45,428 nucleotides of DNA from Myxococcota bacterium (lineage in GTDB: Bacteria > Myxococcota_A > UBA9160 > SMWR01), in contig JBCCEW010000037.1 of NCBI GenBank assembly GCA_039030075.1, positions 1 to 45,428 on the forward strand, written 5' to 3'. Positions 7,320-16,070 of the stretch are shown one piece after another; the stretch's first letter is position 1, and each line of letters starts with the position of its first letter. Below the pieces are notes generated by a model. It was not told the DNA's origin and did no database searches. It was given only the letters and a program-made list of their open reading frames with translations. The position numbers and the translations under genes are program-made.

Positions 7320-9680
7320 TCAGATGCCGGCTTCTCGCCCTGCGGCCGCGAGAGCTTCGACCGTGTCGTCGAGGGTCAAGAGCTCTGGGAGCAGCTCGGG
7401 CGACTTCGCGGGGTCGGCGGGATACACGAGGTACATCGGCACACCGGCGCGGCCCCAGGTTCCCAGCGCGCGGGTGATCCGGTCGTCCCGCCGGGTCCAG
7501 TCGGCCTTGAAGACCGCGTAGTTCCAGCGCTCGAGCTCGTTGCGGACGGCGTCCTGCGAGAGCACGACGGTCTCGTTGACCTTGCAGGTGATGCACCAGT
7601 CGGCGGTGAAGTCGACGAACACGGGGCGGCCCGCTGCGCGTTCGCGCGCGATCGCGGCGGGGTCGAAAGCCACCCAGGCGATCCCGTCGCCGGAGTCGGC
7701 GACGCGGTCTCGGGTGTCCGGGGGCGGCGCCGCGTCGAAGGGCAGGATGGCGAGCGCCCCGACGACGAAGGCGAGTGTCGCGGCGGCCAGGCTGCGGGCC
7801 CAGCCGGTGCGCGCTGCTGCCTGGGCGATTCCGAAGAGCCACGCCAGGAACGCGACGACGACCAGGTAGGCCAGCAGCAGGGACTGGGTGTCGACGCCCG
7901 CGGCCCGTCCTGCCACCCAGGTCAGCCACATCACGGTGGCGAGGAGGGCGAAGGCGAGCGCCTGGCGCACGCGGAGCATCCAGGCGCCGGGGCGCGGGAC
8001 GAAGCGGGACCAGCCCGGCACGACGGTCACCAGCACGAAGGGCGCCGCGAGGCCGATTCCGATCGCAGTGAAGATGGCCACGATCACCAGCCCCGAGCTC
8101 GCGAAGGCAAAGCCCACCGCCGTTCCGAGGAACGGCGCGGTGCACGGCGTCGCGACGGCGACGGCGAGGGTGCCCTCGAAGAAGCTTCGCGAGGTCGCCG
8201 GGGGTCCGACCGCGGGCCCGAGATCCGGTCCGGACGGTTGCAGCGTGATCTCGAACGCACCGAAGAGGTTCATCGCGAACACGACGAGGATCGTGCAGAT
8301 CGCCGCCAGAAAGATCGGGTTCTGGAGCTGGAAGCCCCAGCCGACCGCAGCTCCTGCCGAACGCAGTGCGATCACGACCGCGGCGAGCGCCCACATCGAC
8401 GCGACGATGCCGGCGAGATAGGCGAGGCCGTGTCGCACGGCGTGCCCGCGCTCGGCCTGGGCGAGCTGGGTGACGGCGAAGATCTTGATCGCGAGCACGG
8501 GCAGGACGCAGGGCATCAGGTTCAAGATCAACCCGCCGACCAGCCCGAGCAGCAACGCGAAAGCCAACGACGGGGAATCGGGCTGCGGCGCCTCGGTGGC
8601 CTTCGGCTCGTCGGGGGCCGAGGGCAGGGCGGCGATCACGTCGAAGGTCCCGGCGGACGCTTCGTTGGCGTCGACGACGAGCGGGATGTCCACCGCGAGG
8701 TGCGCCGCCTGGTCGGCGCGGGCGAGCGGAACGATGCCGCGCAGGCGCATGCCATCCAGCGCCTGTTCCCCTTCGAAGGACTCGGCGTGCAAGACGAGCG
8801 AGAAGCCGCGGGTCTCGTCACCGTCCACGCCCGCTTGCGGCGCGCGCGCGAGCCCTTGCGCCGAGAAGCCCACGTCCGACGCCTCGAGGGGGAGGAACGC
8901 CTGGTCGGCGTAGGGTGTGTCGAGGATCCAGGGGCGGCAGTCCGCACCGGCTTCCGTGCAGGAGCTGATCTCGAGCACGACCGCAACGGGTTCGTCGACC
9001 GCGGTCGGCTTCGCAGCGCGGGCGGCGACGTTCGCCTGGAGCGCGCGCGGACGCTGCGGCACCCGGGACGCCGCGAGGTCGAAGCGCTGGCGAACCGAGA
9101 CCTCCGCGGGCGTACGCGTCTCGCCGACGGGAACGGCGTGCGCGAGCTCGATGCGGCCCGGAATGCAGGCGGTGAGGCACGCGACGAAGCGGACCTGGGC
9201 TTCGAGGTTCCAGGCGTCCGACGCAGCTGGCACGACGCGCGCCTCGGCGTGCAGCAATACCTCGTCCTTGTAGCCGTAGGTCGTCAGCAGGCCGTCCGCT
9301 TCGCGAAACACGTGTGGTGCCGGCCAGCGGAGCGGTCCGACCTCGCCCTGGGGAGCGTTCCAGGCGATCTGGGTGGCGGCGCCCGAGTCGCCCGGATTCT
9401 CCCAATAGATGTGCCAGCCCGGATCCAGGGTGAGCAGGACCCCGACGCGAACGCGATCGCCGGGCGCCACGCGGTCCGCGTCGACGACGAGCTCGGCGCG
9501 GACCCGCGCATCGTCGACGCCCAGGGCCGCCTCGCCGGTCGGCCCGGGCGCTGCGAGAGCGGGGAGGGCCAGGGTCAGCAGCACCCCCACGAGCGTCAGC
9601 GCGCGTAGCGCCGAGAGGCGAACGCGCTGCGCGCGAGGGTTGGATCGGGGCACCGACACCGGTGCGGGTTCCTGGAACAT
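7320..9680 (-). CDS. ScsB/DsbD-like thiol:disulfide interchange protein
   Basis: This 786-residue membrane reductase passes electrons from cytoplasmic thioredoxin to periplasmic thiol proteins. The order is: signal peptide (hydrophobic core near residues 27-43); a periplasmic beta-sandwich domain of the DsbC/ScsB N-terminal type with FVACLTACIPG and two further cysteines (SSCTEAGADCRPW); a CcdA/DsbD-type transmembrane domain with the paired cysteine motifs NLMPCVLPV and ATPCTAPF; and a C-terminal thioredoxin domain with DFTADWCITCK (Cys696 and Cys699). All six expected redox cysteines are visible. It is the first gene of a minus-strand group, 63 bases ahead of the Sec-redoxin, which is a plausible partner. 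The start at 9680 lacks a strong ribosome site, and in-frame GTG codons downstream are possible. Confidence 0.9.
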   Translation of the reverse strand: MFQEPAPVSVPRSNPRAQRVRLSALRALTLVGVLLTLALPALAAPGPTGEAALGVDDARVRAELVVDADRVAPGDRVRVGVLLTLDPGWHIYWENPGDSGAATQIAWNAPQGEVGPLRWPAPHVFREADGLLTTYGYKDEVLLHAEARVVPAASDAWNLEAQVRFVACLTACIPGRIELAHAVPVGETRTPAEVSVRQRFDLAASRVPQRPRALQANVAARAAKPTAVDEPVAVVLEISSCTEAGADCRPWILDTPYADQAFLPLEASDVGFSAQGLARAPQAGVDGDETRGFSLVLHAESFEGEQALDGMRLRGIVPLARADQAAHLAVDIPLVVDANEASAGTFDVIAALPSAPDEPKATEAPQPDSPSLAFALLLGLVGGLILNLMPCVLPVLAIKIFAVTQLAQAERGHAVRHGLAYLAGIVASMWALAAVVIALRSAGAAVGWGFQLQNPIFLAAICTILVVFAMNLFGAFEITLQPSGPDLGPAVGPPATSRSFFEGTLAVAVATPCTAPFLGTAVGFAFASSGLVIVAIFTAIGIGLAAPFVLVTVVPGWSRFVPRPGAWMLRVRQALAFALLATVMWLTWVAGRAAGVDTQSLLLAYLVVVAFLAWLFGIAQAAARTGWARSLAAATLAFVVGALAILPFDAAPPPDTRDRVADSGDGIAWVAFDPAAIARERAAGRPVFVDFTADWCITCKVNETVVLSQDAVRNELERWNYAVFKADWTRRDDRITRALGTWGRAGVPMYLVYPADPAKSPELLPELLTLDDTVEALAAAGREAGI

Positions 9681-9907
9681 GCGCTGGGGACTCGTGTTGG
9701 GCGCGTTCTAGCGGGCCTCACGCAGGAGGCCCAGGAATTCGGAAAGACGATAGGGACCTCTCCGCTTCCTGGAAAGCCAGGGGCTCTGGCGTGGGTTTCG
9801 GGCGTTCGATCCGGTGATCTTGCCGTGGCACCTCGCCCTCAGCGATGCGCTCCGAGCGTGCAAGGTCTGTGCTTCAATCGCCCCGAGCGGCCGAGGGAGA
9901 GCGGACC
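9681..9907. other. Divergent intergenic region
   Basis: These 227 bases separate the ScsB-like gene (minus) from the alcohol dehydrogenase gene (plus) and must hold promoters for both. I see no strong palindrome, terminator or small gene in it. Confidence 0.5.
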
Positions 9908-10852
9908 ATGCGAGGTGTGCGCAGAACCGAGAAGGGCATCGACGTGGTCGAGCTGCCGACGCCGAACGGTGACGGTGTGCGCATCCGCGTCGAGTCGATC
10001 GGGATCTGCCAGACCGACCTCGCGCTATCGGAGATGGGGCCGCTCCAGTTCACGATGGGCCACGAGTTCGCCGGTGTGCTCGATGACGGAACGCCGGTCG
10101 GCGTCCAGCCGACCGTTCCTTGCGGACACTGCGAACTCTGCCGGAACGGGGACGCGGTCTGGTGTGTCGAGGGCTACCAGCGACTGATCGGAGTCGGCCA
10201 GGACGGCGGCATGGCCGACGAGGTGGTCGTCCCCGCTGGCTCGATCGTGCCCTTGCCGCGCGGCCTCGATGCGAAGAACGGCGCGAACCTGATCGAACCC
10301 CTGGCAATCCACCTGCACACCCTCGATCTCGCCCGCGCGACGGGACGCACTCGCATGCTGGTCGTCGGGGCGAACCGGTCCGGCTTCGGCGTCCTCGCGG
10401 TGGCCGCCGCAATCGCCCGCGGTGCCAAGCAGGTCGACTTCGAGGGCGAGCGCTCGTTCCAGAACGAGGCCGCGGCGCGTCTGGGTGCCGGTATCGAGCC
10501 GAGCGGCCAGTACGATCTGGTGATCGAAGCCGAGGGCACCGAGGCGGCGATCCACCGAGCGGCCGAGTGGTGTCGCCCGGGCGGAACCCTGGCGCTGGTG
10601 GCGGGCTACTACACCCCGAAGACCTGGAATTTCACGACGGCGTTCGTGAAGGAGCTGACGGTCGTATTCGGTGCGTTCTACGGCCACAGCGCAACCGGCA
10701 GGGACGTCGATGCGGCGGCGACGCTGTTGGGACGCAACCCGCGCATCGCCGAGGTCGTGAACACCCACCGGTTTCCGCTCGACGCCGCCGCGGAGGCCTT
10801 CGCGTTCGCCGCGAGCGACTCCGAGTCCCTGAAGGTCGTGATCGAGCCCTGA
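9908..10852 (+). CDS. Zinc-dependent alcohol dehydrogenase (MDR family)
   Basis: This 314-residue medium-chain dehydrogenase/reductase shows the catalytic zinc site (Cys34 in SIGICQTDLAL, then GHEFAG at residues 51-56 with His52 and Glu53) and the structural zinc site CGHCELCRNGDAVWC with four cysteines at 72, 75, 78 and 86. The usual GICGTD is GICQTD here. The nucleotide-binding fold follows (MLVVGANRSGFGVLAVAAAIARG), with a less canonical glycine pattern than GxGxxG. It probably oxidises an alcohol or polyol with NAD(P). The ATG at 9908 is preceded by GGGAGAGCGG. It is 47 bases upstream of an MFS carrier, suggesting uptake and oxidation of one compound. Confidence 0.88.
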   Translation: MRGVRRTEKGIDVVELPTPNGDGVRIRVESIGICQTDLALSEMGPLQFTMGHEFAGVLDDGTPVGVQPTVPCGHCELCRNGDAVWCVEGYQRLIGVGQDGGMADEVVVPAGSIVPLPRGLDAKNGANLIEPLAIHLHTLDLARATGRTRMLVVGANRSGFGVLAVAAAIARGAKQVDFEGERSFQNEAAARLGAGIEPSGQYDLVIEAEGTEAAIHRAAEWCRPGGTLALVAGYYTPKTWNFTTAFVKELTVVFGAFYGHSATGRDVDAAATLLGRNPRIAEVVNTHRFPLDAAAEAFAFAASDSESLKVVIEP

Positions 10853-10899
10853 CCCCGCCGCGTTGCGCCGGCGCACGGGAAGAGCTGAGATCCCGCCCG

Positions 10900-12162
10900 A
10901 TGATCGACGAGAACGACTTCACCGGCGCCCGCCGCCGCGCCGCCTTCGTGAGCCTCGGCACGCTGATGCTCGTCAACGTGATGAGCCAGCTCGACCGCCA
11001 GATCATGAGTGTCCTGGTGGAGCCGATCCGCAAGGAGTTCGGCTTCTCCGACACCGAAGTGGGGATCGTCGTCGGCCTGGCCTTCGCCGTCTTCTACACG
11101 CTGGCCGGTCTCCCTCTCGGTCGGCTCGCCGACGTGACCAACCGCAAGCTCGTCGTGACGTCGGTGCTCTCGTTCTGGAGTCTGGCGACCGCCGCTTGCG
11201 GCTTCGCCCGCGGCTTCTGGTCGCTGTTCGCGGCGCGGGTGTGCGTGGGCATCGGCGAAGCCGGTGCGGCACCCGCGGCCCAGTCGATCCTCACCGAGAC
11301 CTTCCCCAAGGCGCAGATGGGGCGCGCCTTGTCGACCTACCAGATGGCGATTCCGATCGGCATCTTCGTCGGAGTGGCCGGAGGAGGGGCGCTCGCCGAC
11401 GCGTTCTCCTGGAGGCAGGTGTTCTGGATCGTCGGCTTGCCCGGCCTCGCCGTGGCGGGCCTCGTGCTGCTGTTGCTGCGCGAGCCCGAGCGTGGGCCTC
11501 AGGAAGAGCTGCTTCCCGTTCCCGAAGTGCTCCGCACCCTGCTCGGGATGGCCTCGCTGCGACAGCTCATGCTCGCGGCGTCGATCCAGACGATGACCCT
11601 CGCGGCGACGGCGAGCTTCAACTTCGCCTTCATGCTGCGCGTCCACGACCTCACCAGCAGTCAGGCCGGGCTCTTGATCGGGGCGATGACGATGCTCGCC
11701 GGTGGCTTCGGTACCTACCTCGGTGGGGCCGTCGGCGATCGGCTCGCGCCCCGGGATCCGCGCTGGCGCATCGGCTGCCTCGGCCTGGGGGCCGTCGTGT
11801 CGGTGCCCTTTACGGTGGCGGCGTACCTGGTCGACGACCTCTTGCTCACCATCGTGCTGCTCACCGTCGGCATGGTCGGCACCTACATGTACGCGGGCGC
11901 GAGCCACGCGTGCTCCCAGTCGCTGGTGGGCCCGCGGATGCGGGCGATGACCGCGGCCTCGATGCTCTTCTCGATGAACCTGTTCGGCTACGGCGGTGGA
12001 CCCGTCGTGGCGGGCGTGATGAGCGACCTCTTCGGCGGCGAAGAAGCGCTGCGCTACGCGCTCGCGCTCATGAACATGCTGTTGCTCTGGGCAGGCGTTC
12101 ATTACTTCCTGGCGACGCGCACCTACCGCGAGGATCTGGCCGACGCTGCCGAGCGCGTCTGA
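10900..12162 (+). CDS. MFS transporter, spinster-like
   Basis: This 420-residue, 12-helix carrier belongs to the major facilitator superfamily. The N-terminal NVMSQLDRQIMSVLVEPIRKEF, GLAFAVFYTLAGLPLGRLAD (motif A region between helices 2 and 3) and VGIGEAGAAPAAQSIL patterns are those of the Spns-like branch common in environmental proteobacteria. The substrate is unknown. It follows the alcohol dehydrogenase gene by 47 bases and precedes an SDR gene by 110 bases. A relative with the same signature is encoded at 31467. Confidence 0.9.
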   Translation: MIDENDFTGARRRAAFVSLGTLMLVNVMSQLDRQIMSVLVEPIRKEFGFSDTEVGIVVGLAFAVFYTLAGLPLGRLADVTNRKLVVTSVLSFWSLATAACGFARGFWSLFAARVCVGIGEAGAAPAAQSILTETFPKAQMGRALSTYQMAIPIGIFVGVAGGGALADAFSWRQVFWIVGLPGLAVAGLVLLLLREPERGPQEELLPVPEVLRTLLGMASLRQLMLAASIQTMTLAATASFNFAFMLRVHDLTSSQAGLLIGAMTMLAGGFGTYLGGAVGDRLAPRDPRWRIGCLGLGAVVSVPFTVAAYLVDDLLLTIVLLTVGMVGTYMYAGASHACSQSLVGPRMRAMTAASMLFSMNLFGYGGGPVVAGVMSDLFGGEEALRYALALMNMLLLWAGVHYFLATRTYREDLADAAERV

Positions 12163-12213
12163 TCGCGCGTGAGATGGGTGGGGCCGTCGGCGTTTCACGC
12201 GGACGGCGCCCAG

Positions 12214-12237
12214 GCCGGCGCGCTAGGATGCGCCGGC
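12214..12237 (+). terminator. Hairpin between MFS and SDR genes
   Basis: GCCGGCGC and GCGCCGGC form a perfect 8-bp stem with an 8-base loop, 52 bases after the MFS stop and 35 before the SDR start. There is no downstream T run, so it may be a factor-assisted terminator or an attenuating structure. Confidence 0.4.
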
Positions 12238-12271
12238 AGGAACACCCACCGGCGAATCTCGGGAGAGCGAC

Positions 12272-13123
12272 ATGGCGAGCATCGTAAGCGGCGGCCTCGA
12301 AGGAACCTCCATCCTCGTGACGGGCGGCGGCACCGGCATCGGTAAGGCCTGCGCGGCGCGCGCGGCTGCCGACGGCGCGGCGGTCACGATCTGCGGCCGC
12401 ACAGAGTCGAAGCTCGTCGAATCGGCGGAGGTGATCGAGAAGGCCGCGGGCCACGGCGGCAACGTCCAGCTCATCACCGGTGACGTCACCAACGAAGACG
12501 ACGTGCAGCGCATCCTCGCGAAGGCCCTCGAACCGACCGGCCACCTCGACGGCGTCGTCGCCAACGCCGGTGGGGGCGGTGGCATGGCGCCCTATCACGT
12601 GCAGGACACCAGCGAGTTCAAGCGTGTACTCGAACTCAACGTGATCGGCACGTTCTTCTGCGTGAAGCACAGCATCCCGCACCTGGTCGCGAACGGCGGG
12701 GGCTCCTTCATCGGCATGTCGTCGATCGCGGGCCACCTGACGCACCTCTACTTCGGCGCCTACTGCGTGGGCAAGGCGGGCATCGAAGAGATGATGAAGA
12801 ACGCAGCCGACGAGTTCGGCGCTCAGAAGGTGCGCTTCAACGCGATCCGTCCCGGTTTCATCTCGACCGAGATCATGGAAGGCGTCCCGCGCGACTCGAA
12901 GGTCTACGCGTCCTACCTCGAGAACACGCCCATGCAGGACGTCGGGGAGCCCGAGGACGTCGCGCACCTCGCGCGCTTCCTGCTCGGACCCGAGAGCCGC
13001 TGGATCACCGGCCAGAGCATCAACTGCGATGGGGGCCACAGCCTGCGTCGCGGGCCGAACTTCGGTCAGTTCGCCGAGGCGATGTTCCCGCCCGAGGTGC
13101 TCGCCGGGAAGCGTCCCGAGTAG
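12272..13123 (+). CDS. SDR-family oxidoreductase
   Basis: This 283-residue short-chain dehydrogenase/reductase has the cofactor motif VTGGGTGIGKACAARAAADG near the N-terminus, VANAGGGGG in place of NNAG, a serine in GMSSIAGH, and the catalytic Y164-x3-K168 (AYCVGKAG). RPGFISTEIM and WITGQSINCDGGHSLRRG are the usual C-terminal signatures of the classical branch. It probably interconverts a hydroxy- and a keto-compound with NAD(P). GGGAGAG precedes the ATG. It is convergent with the FMN reductase gene, 11 bases apart. Confidence 0.9.
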   Translation: MASIVSGGLEGTSILVTGGGTGIGKACAARAAADGAAVTICGRTESKLVESAEVIEKAAGHGGNVQLITGDVTNEDDVQRILAKALEPTGHLDGVVANAGGGGGMAPYHVQDTSEFKRVLELNVIGTFFCVKHSIPHLVANGGGSFIGMSSIAGHLTHLYFGAYCVGKAGIEEMMKNAADEFGAQKVRFNAIRPGFISTEIMEGVPRDSKVYASYLENTPMQDVGEPEDVAHLARFLLGPESRWITGQSINCDGGHSLRRGPNFGQFAEAMFPPEVLAGKRPE

Positions 13124-13134
13124 CCGCCGCCGGC

Positions 13135-13686
13135 TCAGGCGCTGTTCTGGCTCGTGGCCCAGGCCGCGAACTCGGGCAGCGTCGCTTGCAGGCGGAGGCG
13201 CGTGATGTCGTCGGTGAGGGCGCCGTCGGCGTCGAACTTCTCGTGGATCTGAGGGACCACGAAGCTCGGCGCCAGGAAGACGGGGGTGAGCGTCCCGACG
13301 AGCACGCTGGCGAGCTGCGCGTGGGCGCGCGCGCCGCCCGACGGGGCGATCGAGTGCGCGATGACGAGGGACGGCTTCCCCTTCAGCGGCGAGTTGTAAG
13401 CGGGACGCGAGGCCCAGTCGATCAGGTTCTTCACGGGGCCGGGGATTCCGTAGTTGAACTCGGGCGTCACGAAGACGAGCCCGTCGGCGGTGGTCACCTG
13501 CTCGAGCAGAGTCTGGACGGGCGCGGGTTTGTCGTCGCCGTCGAGATCCTGGTTGTAGAGCGGGAGCGTTCCGCCGTCGGTCGTTTCGATCTGCGCGCCT
13601 TCCGGCGCGGCCGCAGCAACGGCGTCGGCGAGCTTTCGACTGAAGCCCGCGGCACGCAGGCTTCCGACGATCACGAGCAGGTTCAT
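13135..13686 (-). CDS. NADPH-dependent FMN reductase
   Basis: This 183-residue flavodoxin-fold reductase has the phosphate-loop region VIVGSLRAAGFSRKLADAVA at the N-terminus and TPEFNYGIPGPVKNLIDWAS, the flavin-contacting signature of the NADPH-dependent FMN reductase family. It supplies reduced flavin or reduces quinones or azo compounds in the cytoplasm. It overlaps the stop of the upstream membrane-protein gene by four bases and is third in an operon headed by an FAD monooxygenase, consistent with redox support of an aromatic or xenobiotic pathway. Confidence 0.9.
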   Translation of the reverse strand: MNLLVIVGSLRAAGFSRKLADAVAAAAPEGAQIETTDGGTLPLYNQDLDGDDKPAPVQTLLEQVTTADGLVFVTPEFNYGIPGPVKNLIDWASRPAYNSPLKGKPSLVIAHSIAPSGGARAHAQLASVLVGTLTPVFLAPSFVVPQIHEKFDADGALTDDITRLRLQATLPEFAAWATSQNSA

Positions 13687-14369
13687 GGAATCTTCCTTTC
13701 GGGTGAGGGCGCGAGCGGAGCTCGCGGTGGATTCGACGCACGGGTGCTCCCGCGCCGGCGCAGCATGCGCCAAGCGAACGCCCCGACGAGCAGGGCGCCC
13801 GCGAGCAGCAGCCAGGTTTCCCGAGGCTGCTCGGTGAGCCAGCGGAAGGCATGTCCGCCGCCGTAGCTCACGGCGACGAGCCAGGGGAGCATGCCGATCA
13901 TCGAGCCCAGCAGGTAGTCGCGGAAGCGAACCGGCGAGAGTCCGAGGAACCAGTGCGCTGGGGGGGCGATGAAGAAGACGAGACGCACCAGCACGACCGT
14001 CTCGAGTCCGCGCTCTTCGATCCGGGACTCGTAGCGACGGACGTTCTCCGGCAGGCGCGCGGCGACCCAATCGCGACCGATCCAGCGTGCGAAGAAGAAG
14101 CCCACCAGCCCGGCCGTCTGGGCACCGAGGAAGTTGTAGAGGAACGCCAGGGAAGGGGGCCAGATCGCGATCGCGGCCAACATGAAGACGACGCCGGGGA
14201 CTCCAACCCCTTCGAGCCCGAAGAGCGCGACGAACACCACCGGACCCCACGGACCGGCGCCGTCGACGAGGTTGCGGACCGTGTCGAGTTCGAGGTGCGC
14301 GTGCAAGCCCGTGCCCCACGCCACGAGAGCCACGCCGACCAAACCGGCCAGGATCGCGAGCCGTTTCAC
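13683..14369 (-). CDS. TVP38/TMEM64 (DedA-like) membrane protein
   Basis: This 228-residue integral membrane protein has about five hydrophobic segments. The VTT/SNARE-associated domain signature is visible: GLEGVGVPGVVFMLAAIAIWPPSLAFLYNFLGAQTAGLVGFFFARWIGRDW, followed by VLVRLVFFIAPPAHWFLGLSPVRFRDYLLGSMIGMLPWL (positions about 52-166; quoted in parts of the protein). Members are putative lipid scramblases or transporters. It overlaps both neighbours by four bases, so it is translationally coupled to the monooxygenase upstream and the FMN reductase downstream. Confidence 0.85.
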   Translation of the reverse strand: MKRLAILAGLVGVALVAWGTGLHAHLELDTVRNLVDGAGPWGPVVFVALFGLEGVGVPGVVFMLAAIAIWPPSLAFLYNFLGAQTAGLVGFFFARWIGRDWVAARLPENVRRYESRIEERGLETVVLVRLVFFIAPPAHWFLGLSPVRFRDYLLGSMIGMLPWLVAVSYGGGHAFRWLTEQPRETWLLLAGALLVGAFAWRMLRRRGSTRASNPPRAPLAPSPERKIP

Positions 14370-16018
14370 CGGGAGCCGACCACCGTTTCGATCACCCCGG
14401 CCGGTTCCGAGGGCAGGGCCGAACCGCGCCAGGCCACCACACCATCCGGGCGGACGAGGGTGAACGGAAGCGGGTAGGCCGCGGACGCCTCGGGGACGGC
14501 TTCGATCCGGAGCGGGACCCGCCGTTCCTCGGCCGCCCGCTGGAGCGCATCCGTCCCGTTCGCTGCATCCGTGCAGACCAGCGTGAGGCCTCGGCCGTAG
14601 AGATCGAGAATCGAGCGTCCTCCCCGGAGTGACACGTGCGGCGCGCGGCCCCCCGGCTTCGTGGTGGCTTCGTAGACGCGGTTGTCCGAGCGATCGATGG
14701 GCGGAGTCCCATCATCGCAGACGATCGGCGAGCTGTCGTAGCGTGTGCCCAGATCGATCTGCGGTTTCACGTACTCGTCACCCCGGGAATCGATCAAGCC
14801 GACCCCGAACGCGCGCCGCGCGGTTTCCCCCGCCTCGTCGGTGCGCCAGAGCTCCTCCGTCGGGATCTTGTGGATCGGCAGTGGCGGGCCCAGGCGCTCG
14901 GGATCCGGCCCCGAGAAGTCCACGCCCTGGTACCGGAGCAGGTCGAGGGCGGCGAGGCTTCGCTCGGTCTCGTAGCTCTCCTCGAGCAGGCGTGGCCCTC
15001 CCCAGCCGCGGAGTGTCGCGTCGAGCTTCCAACCGAGATCGAACGCGTCGGCCATGCCCGTGTTCACGCCGAGACCACCGAAGGGCGTCACGACGTGAGC
15101 TGCGTCCCCGGCGAGGAAGACGCGCCCCGCGCGGAACGAGGTGGCGAGGGCCTGACGCGGAGTCCACGCACTCATGGCCAGGATCTCCGCGTCCGGCGCT
15201 CCCAGCTCGGCGAGGCGAGCGGCGGTCTTCGCCTCGTCGTCGGCGTCCAGACCGAGACCGTGGATGCGCCAGAGGTGGTGGCCATCGACGGTGATCATGA
15301 GGGCTGCTCCGACGGGCGAGGGCGTCGGGCCGGCCTCGGTCCCGAGCAAGAGGTACTGCACGGCGCCGGGGGGCACCTGGTCGGCGACCCGGCGCGAGCG
15401 GAAGAAGGCGGAGTGGACGCGCACAGGAATCGCCGGCGGGCCGACGAGTTCGATGCCCAGCGACTCGCGGACGCGACTGCTTCCCCCGTCGCAGGCGACC
15501 GCGAAGGCCGCGCGCACCTCGACCCGGCCGCCTTCGGCATCGCGCCCGGCGCAAGCGACGCCACTGCGGGTTACCGACACGGAGTCGATCTGGACGCCGT
15601 GGTGAATCGCGGCCGTCTCCGTCGCATGGACCGCCCGTTCGAGAATCGGATCGAAACACGGCTTCGGCGCCCACACTTCCCGTTCGGGAGAGTCGCTGCG
15701 ATCGCGCGAATCGGCGAGCGCATCCTCGACGCGGCAGACCTCGGCACCGCCGAGATGGGTGAGGCAGACGAAGTCGCCTCCCCAGTCCGGGCGAAACGCT
15801 CGGCGCACCTCGTCCGAGAGCCCATGACGTCGGAGCTGTTCCATCGTTCGGACGCCGATGTGGTTCGCGGTGGGGAAGACGGGCTCGCCGGCACCGCGCC
15901 GCTCGAGCACCGCGCAGTCGACGCCGCGCGACCCGAGCTCCAGCGCGAGGCACAACCCCACCGGGCCGCCGCCGATGATCGCGACCTGCGTTTCGATCGT
16001 GTGGGTGTCTCGACTCAT
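14366..16018 (-). CDS. FAD-dependent aromatic monooxygenase (PheA/TetX type)
   Basis: This 550-residue flavoprotein hydroxylase is of the phenol or 3-(3-hydroxyphenyl)propionate hydroxylase type. The N-terminal AIIGGGPVGLCLALELGSRG binds the ADP part of FAD, VACDGGSSRVRESLGI is the DG motif, and RVFLAGDAAHVVTPFGGLGVNTGMAD is the GD motif that binds the flavin ribityl. A C-terminal thioredoxin-like domain (from about 450) is present. It probably hydroxylates an aromatic ring using NAD(P)H and O2. The ATG at 16018 starts directly at the FAD-binding domain. It heads an operon with a membrane protein and an FMN reductase, 52 bases downstream of a TetR regulator. Confidence 0.9.
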   Translation of the reverse strand: MSRDTHTIETQVAIIGGGPVGLCLALELGSRGVDCAVLERRGAGEPVFPTANHIGVRTMEQLRRHGLSDEVRRAFRPDWGGDFVCLTHLGGAEVCRVEDALADSRDRSDSPEREVWAPKPCFDPILERAVHATETAAIHHGVQIDSVSVTRSGVACAGRDAEGGRVEVRAAFAVACDGGSSRVRESLGIELVGPPAIPVRVHSAFFRSRRVADQVPPGAVQYLLLGTEAGPTPSPVGAALMITVDGHHLWRIHGLGLDADDEAKTAARLAELGAPDAEILAMSAWTPRQALATSFRAGRVFLAGDAAHVVTPFGGLGVNTGMADAFDLGWKLDATLRGWGGPRLLEESYETERSLAALDLLRYQGVDFSGPDPERLGPPLPIHKIPTEELWRTDEAGETARRAFGVGLIDSRGDEYVKPQIDLGTRYDSSPIVCDDGTPPIDRSDNRVYEATTKPGGRAPHVSLRGGRSILDLYGRGLTLVCTDAANGTDALQRAAEERRVPLRIEAVPEASAAYPLPFTLVRPDGVVAWRGSALPSEPAGVIETVVGSR

Positions 16019-16070
16019 CTCTGGGCACCTCCGAGAGGAGCGGTGGCGTTGGGGCGGCGCGCTCGAGCGC

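Noticed and set aside
10678-12198. 506-codon minus-strand frame opposite the MFS gene
   Set aside because: His/Arg/Glu-rich translation without domains; the plus-strand MFS protein is unmistakable.
12068-13852. 594-codon minus-strand frame opposite the SDR
   Set aside because: Shadow of the SDR and FMN reductase genes; no recognisable domain.
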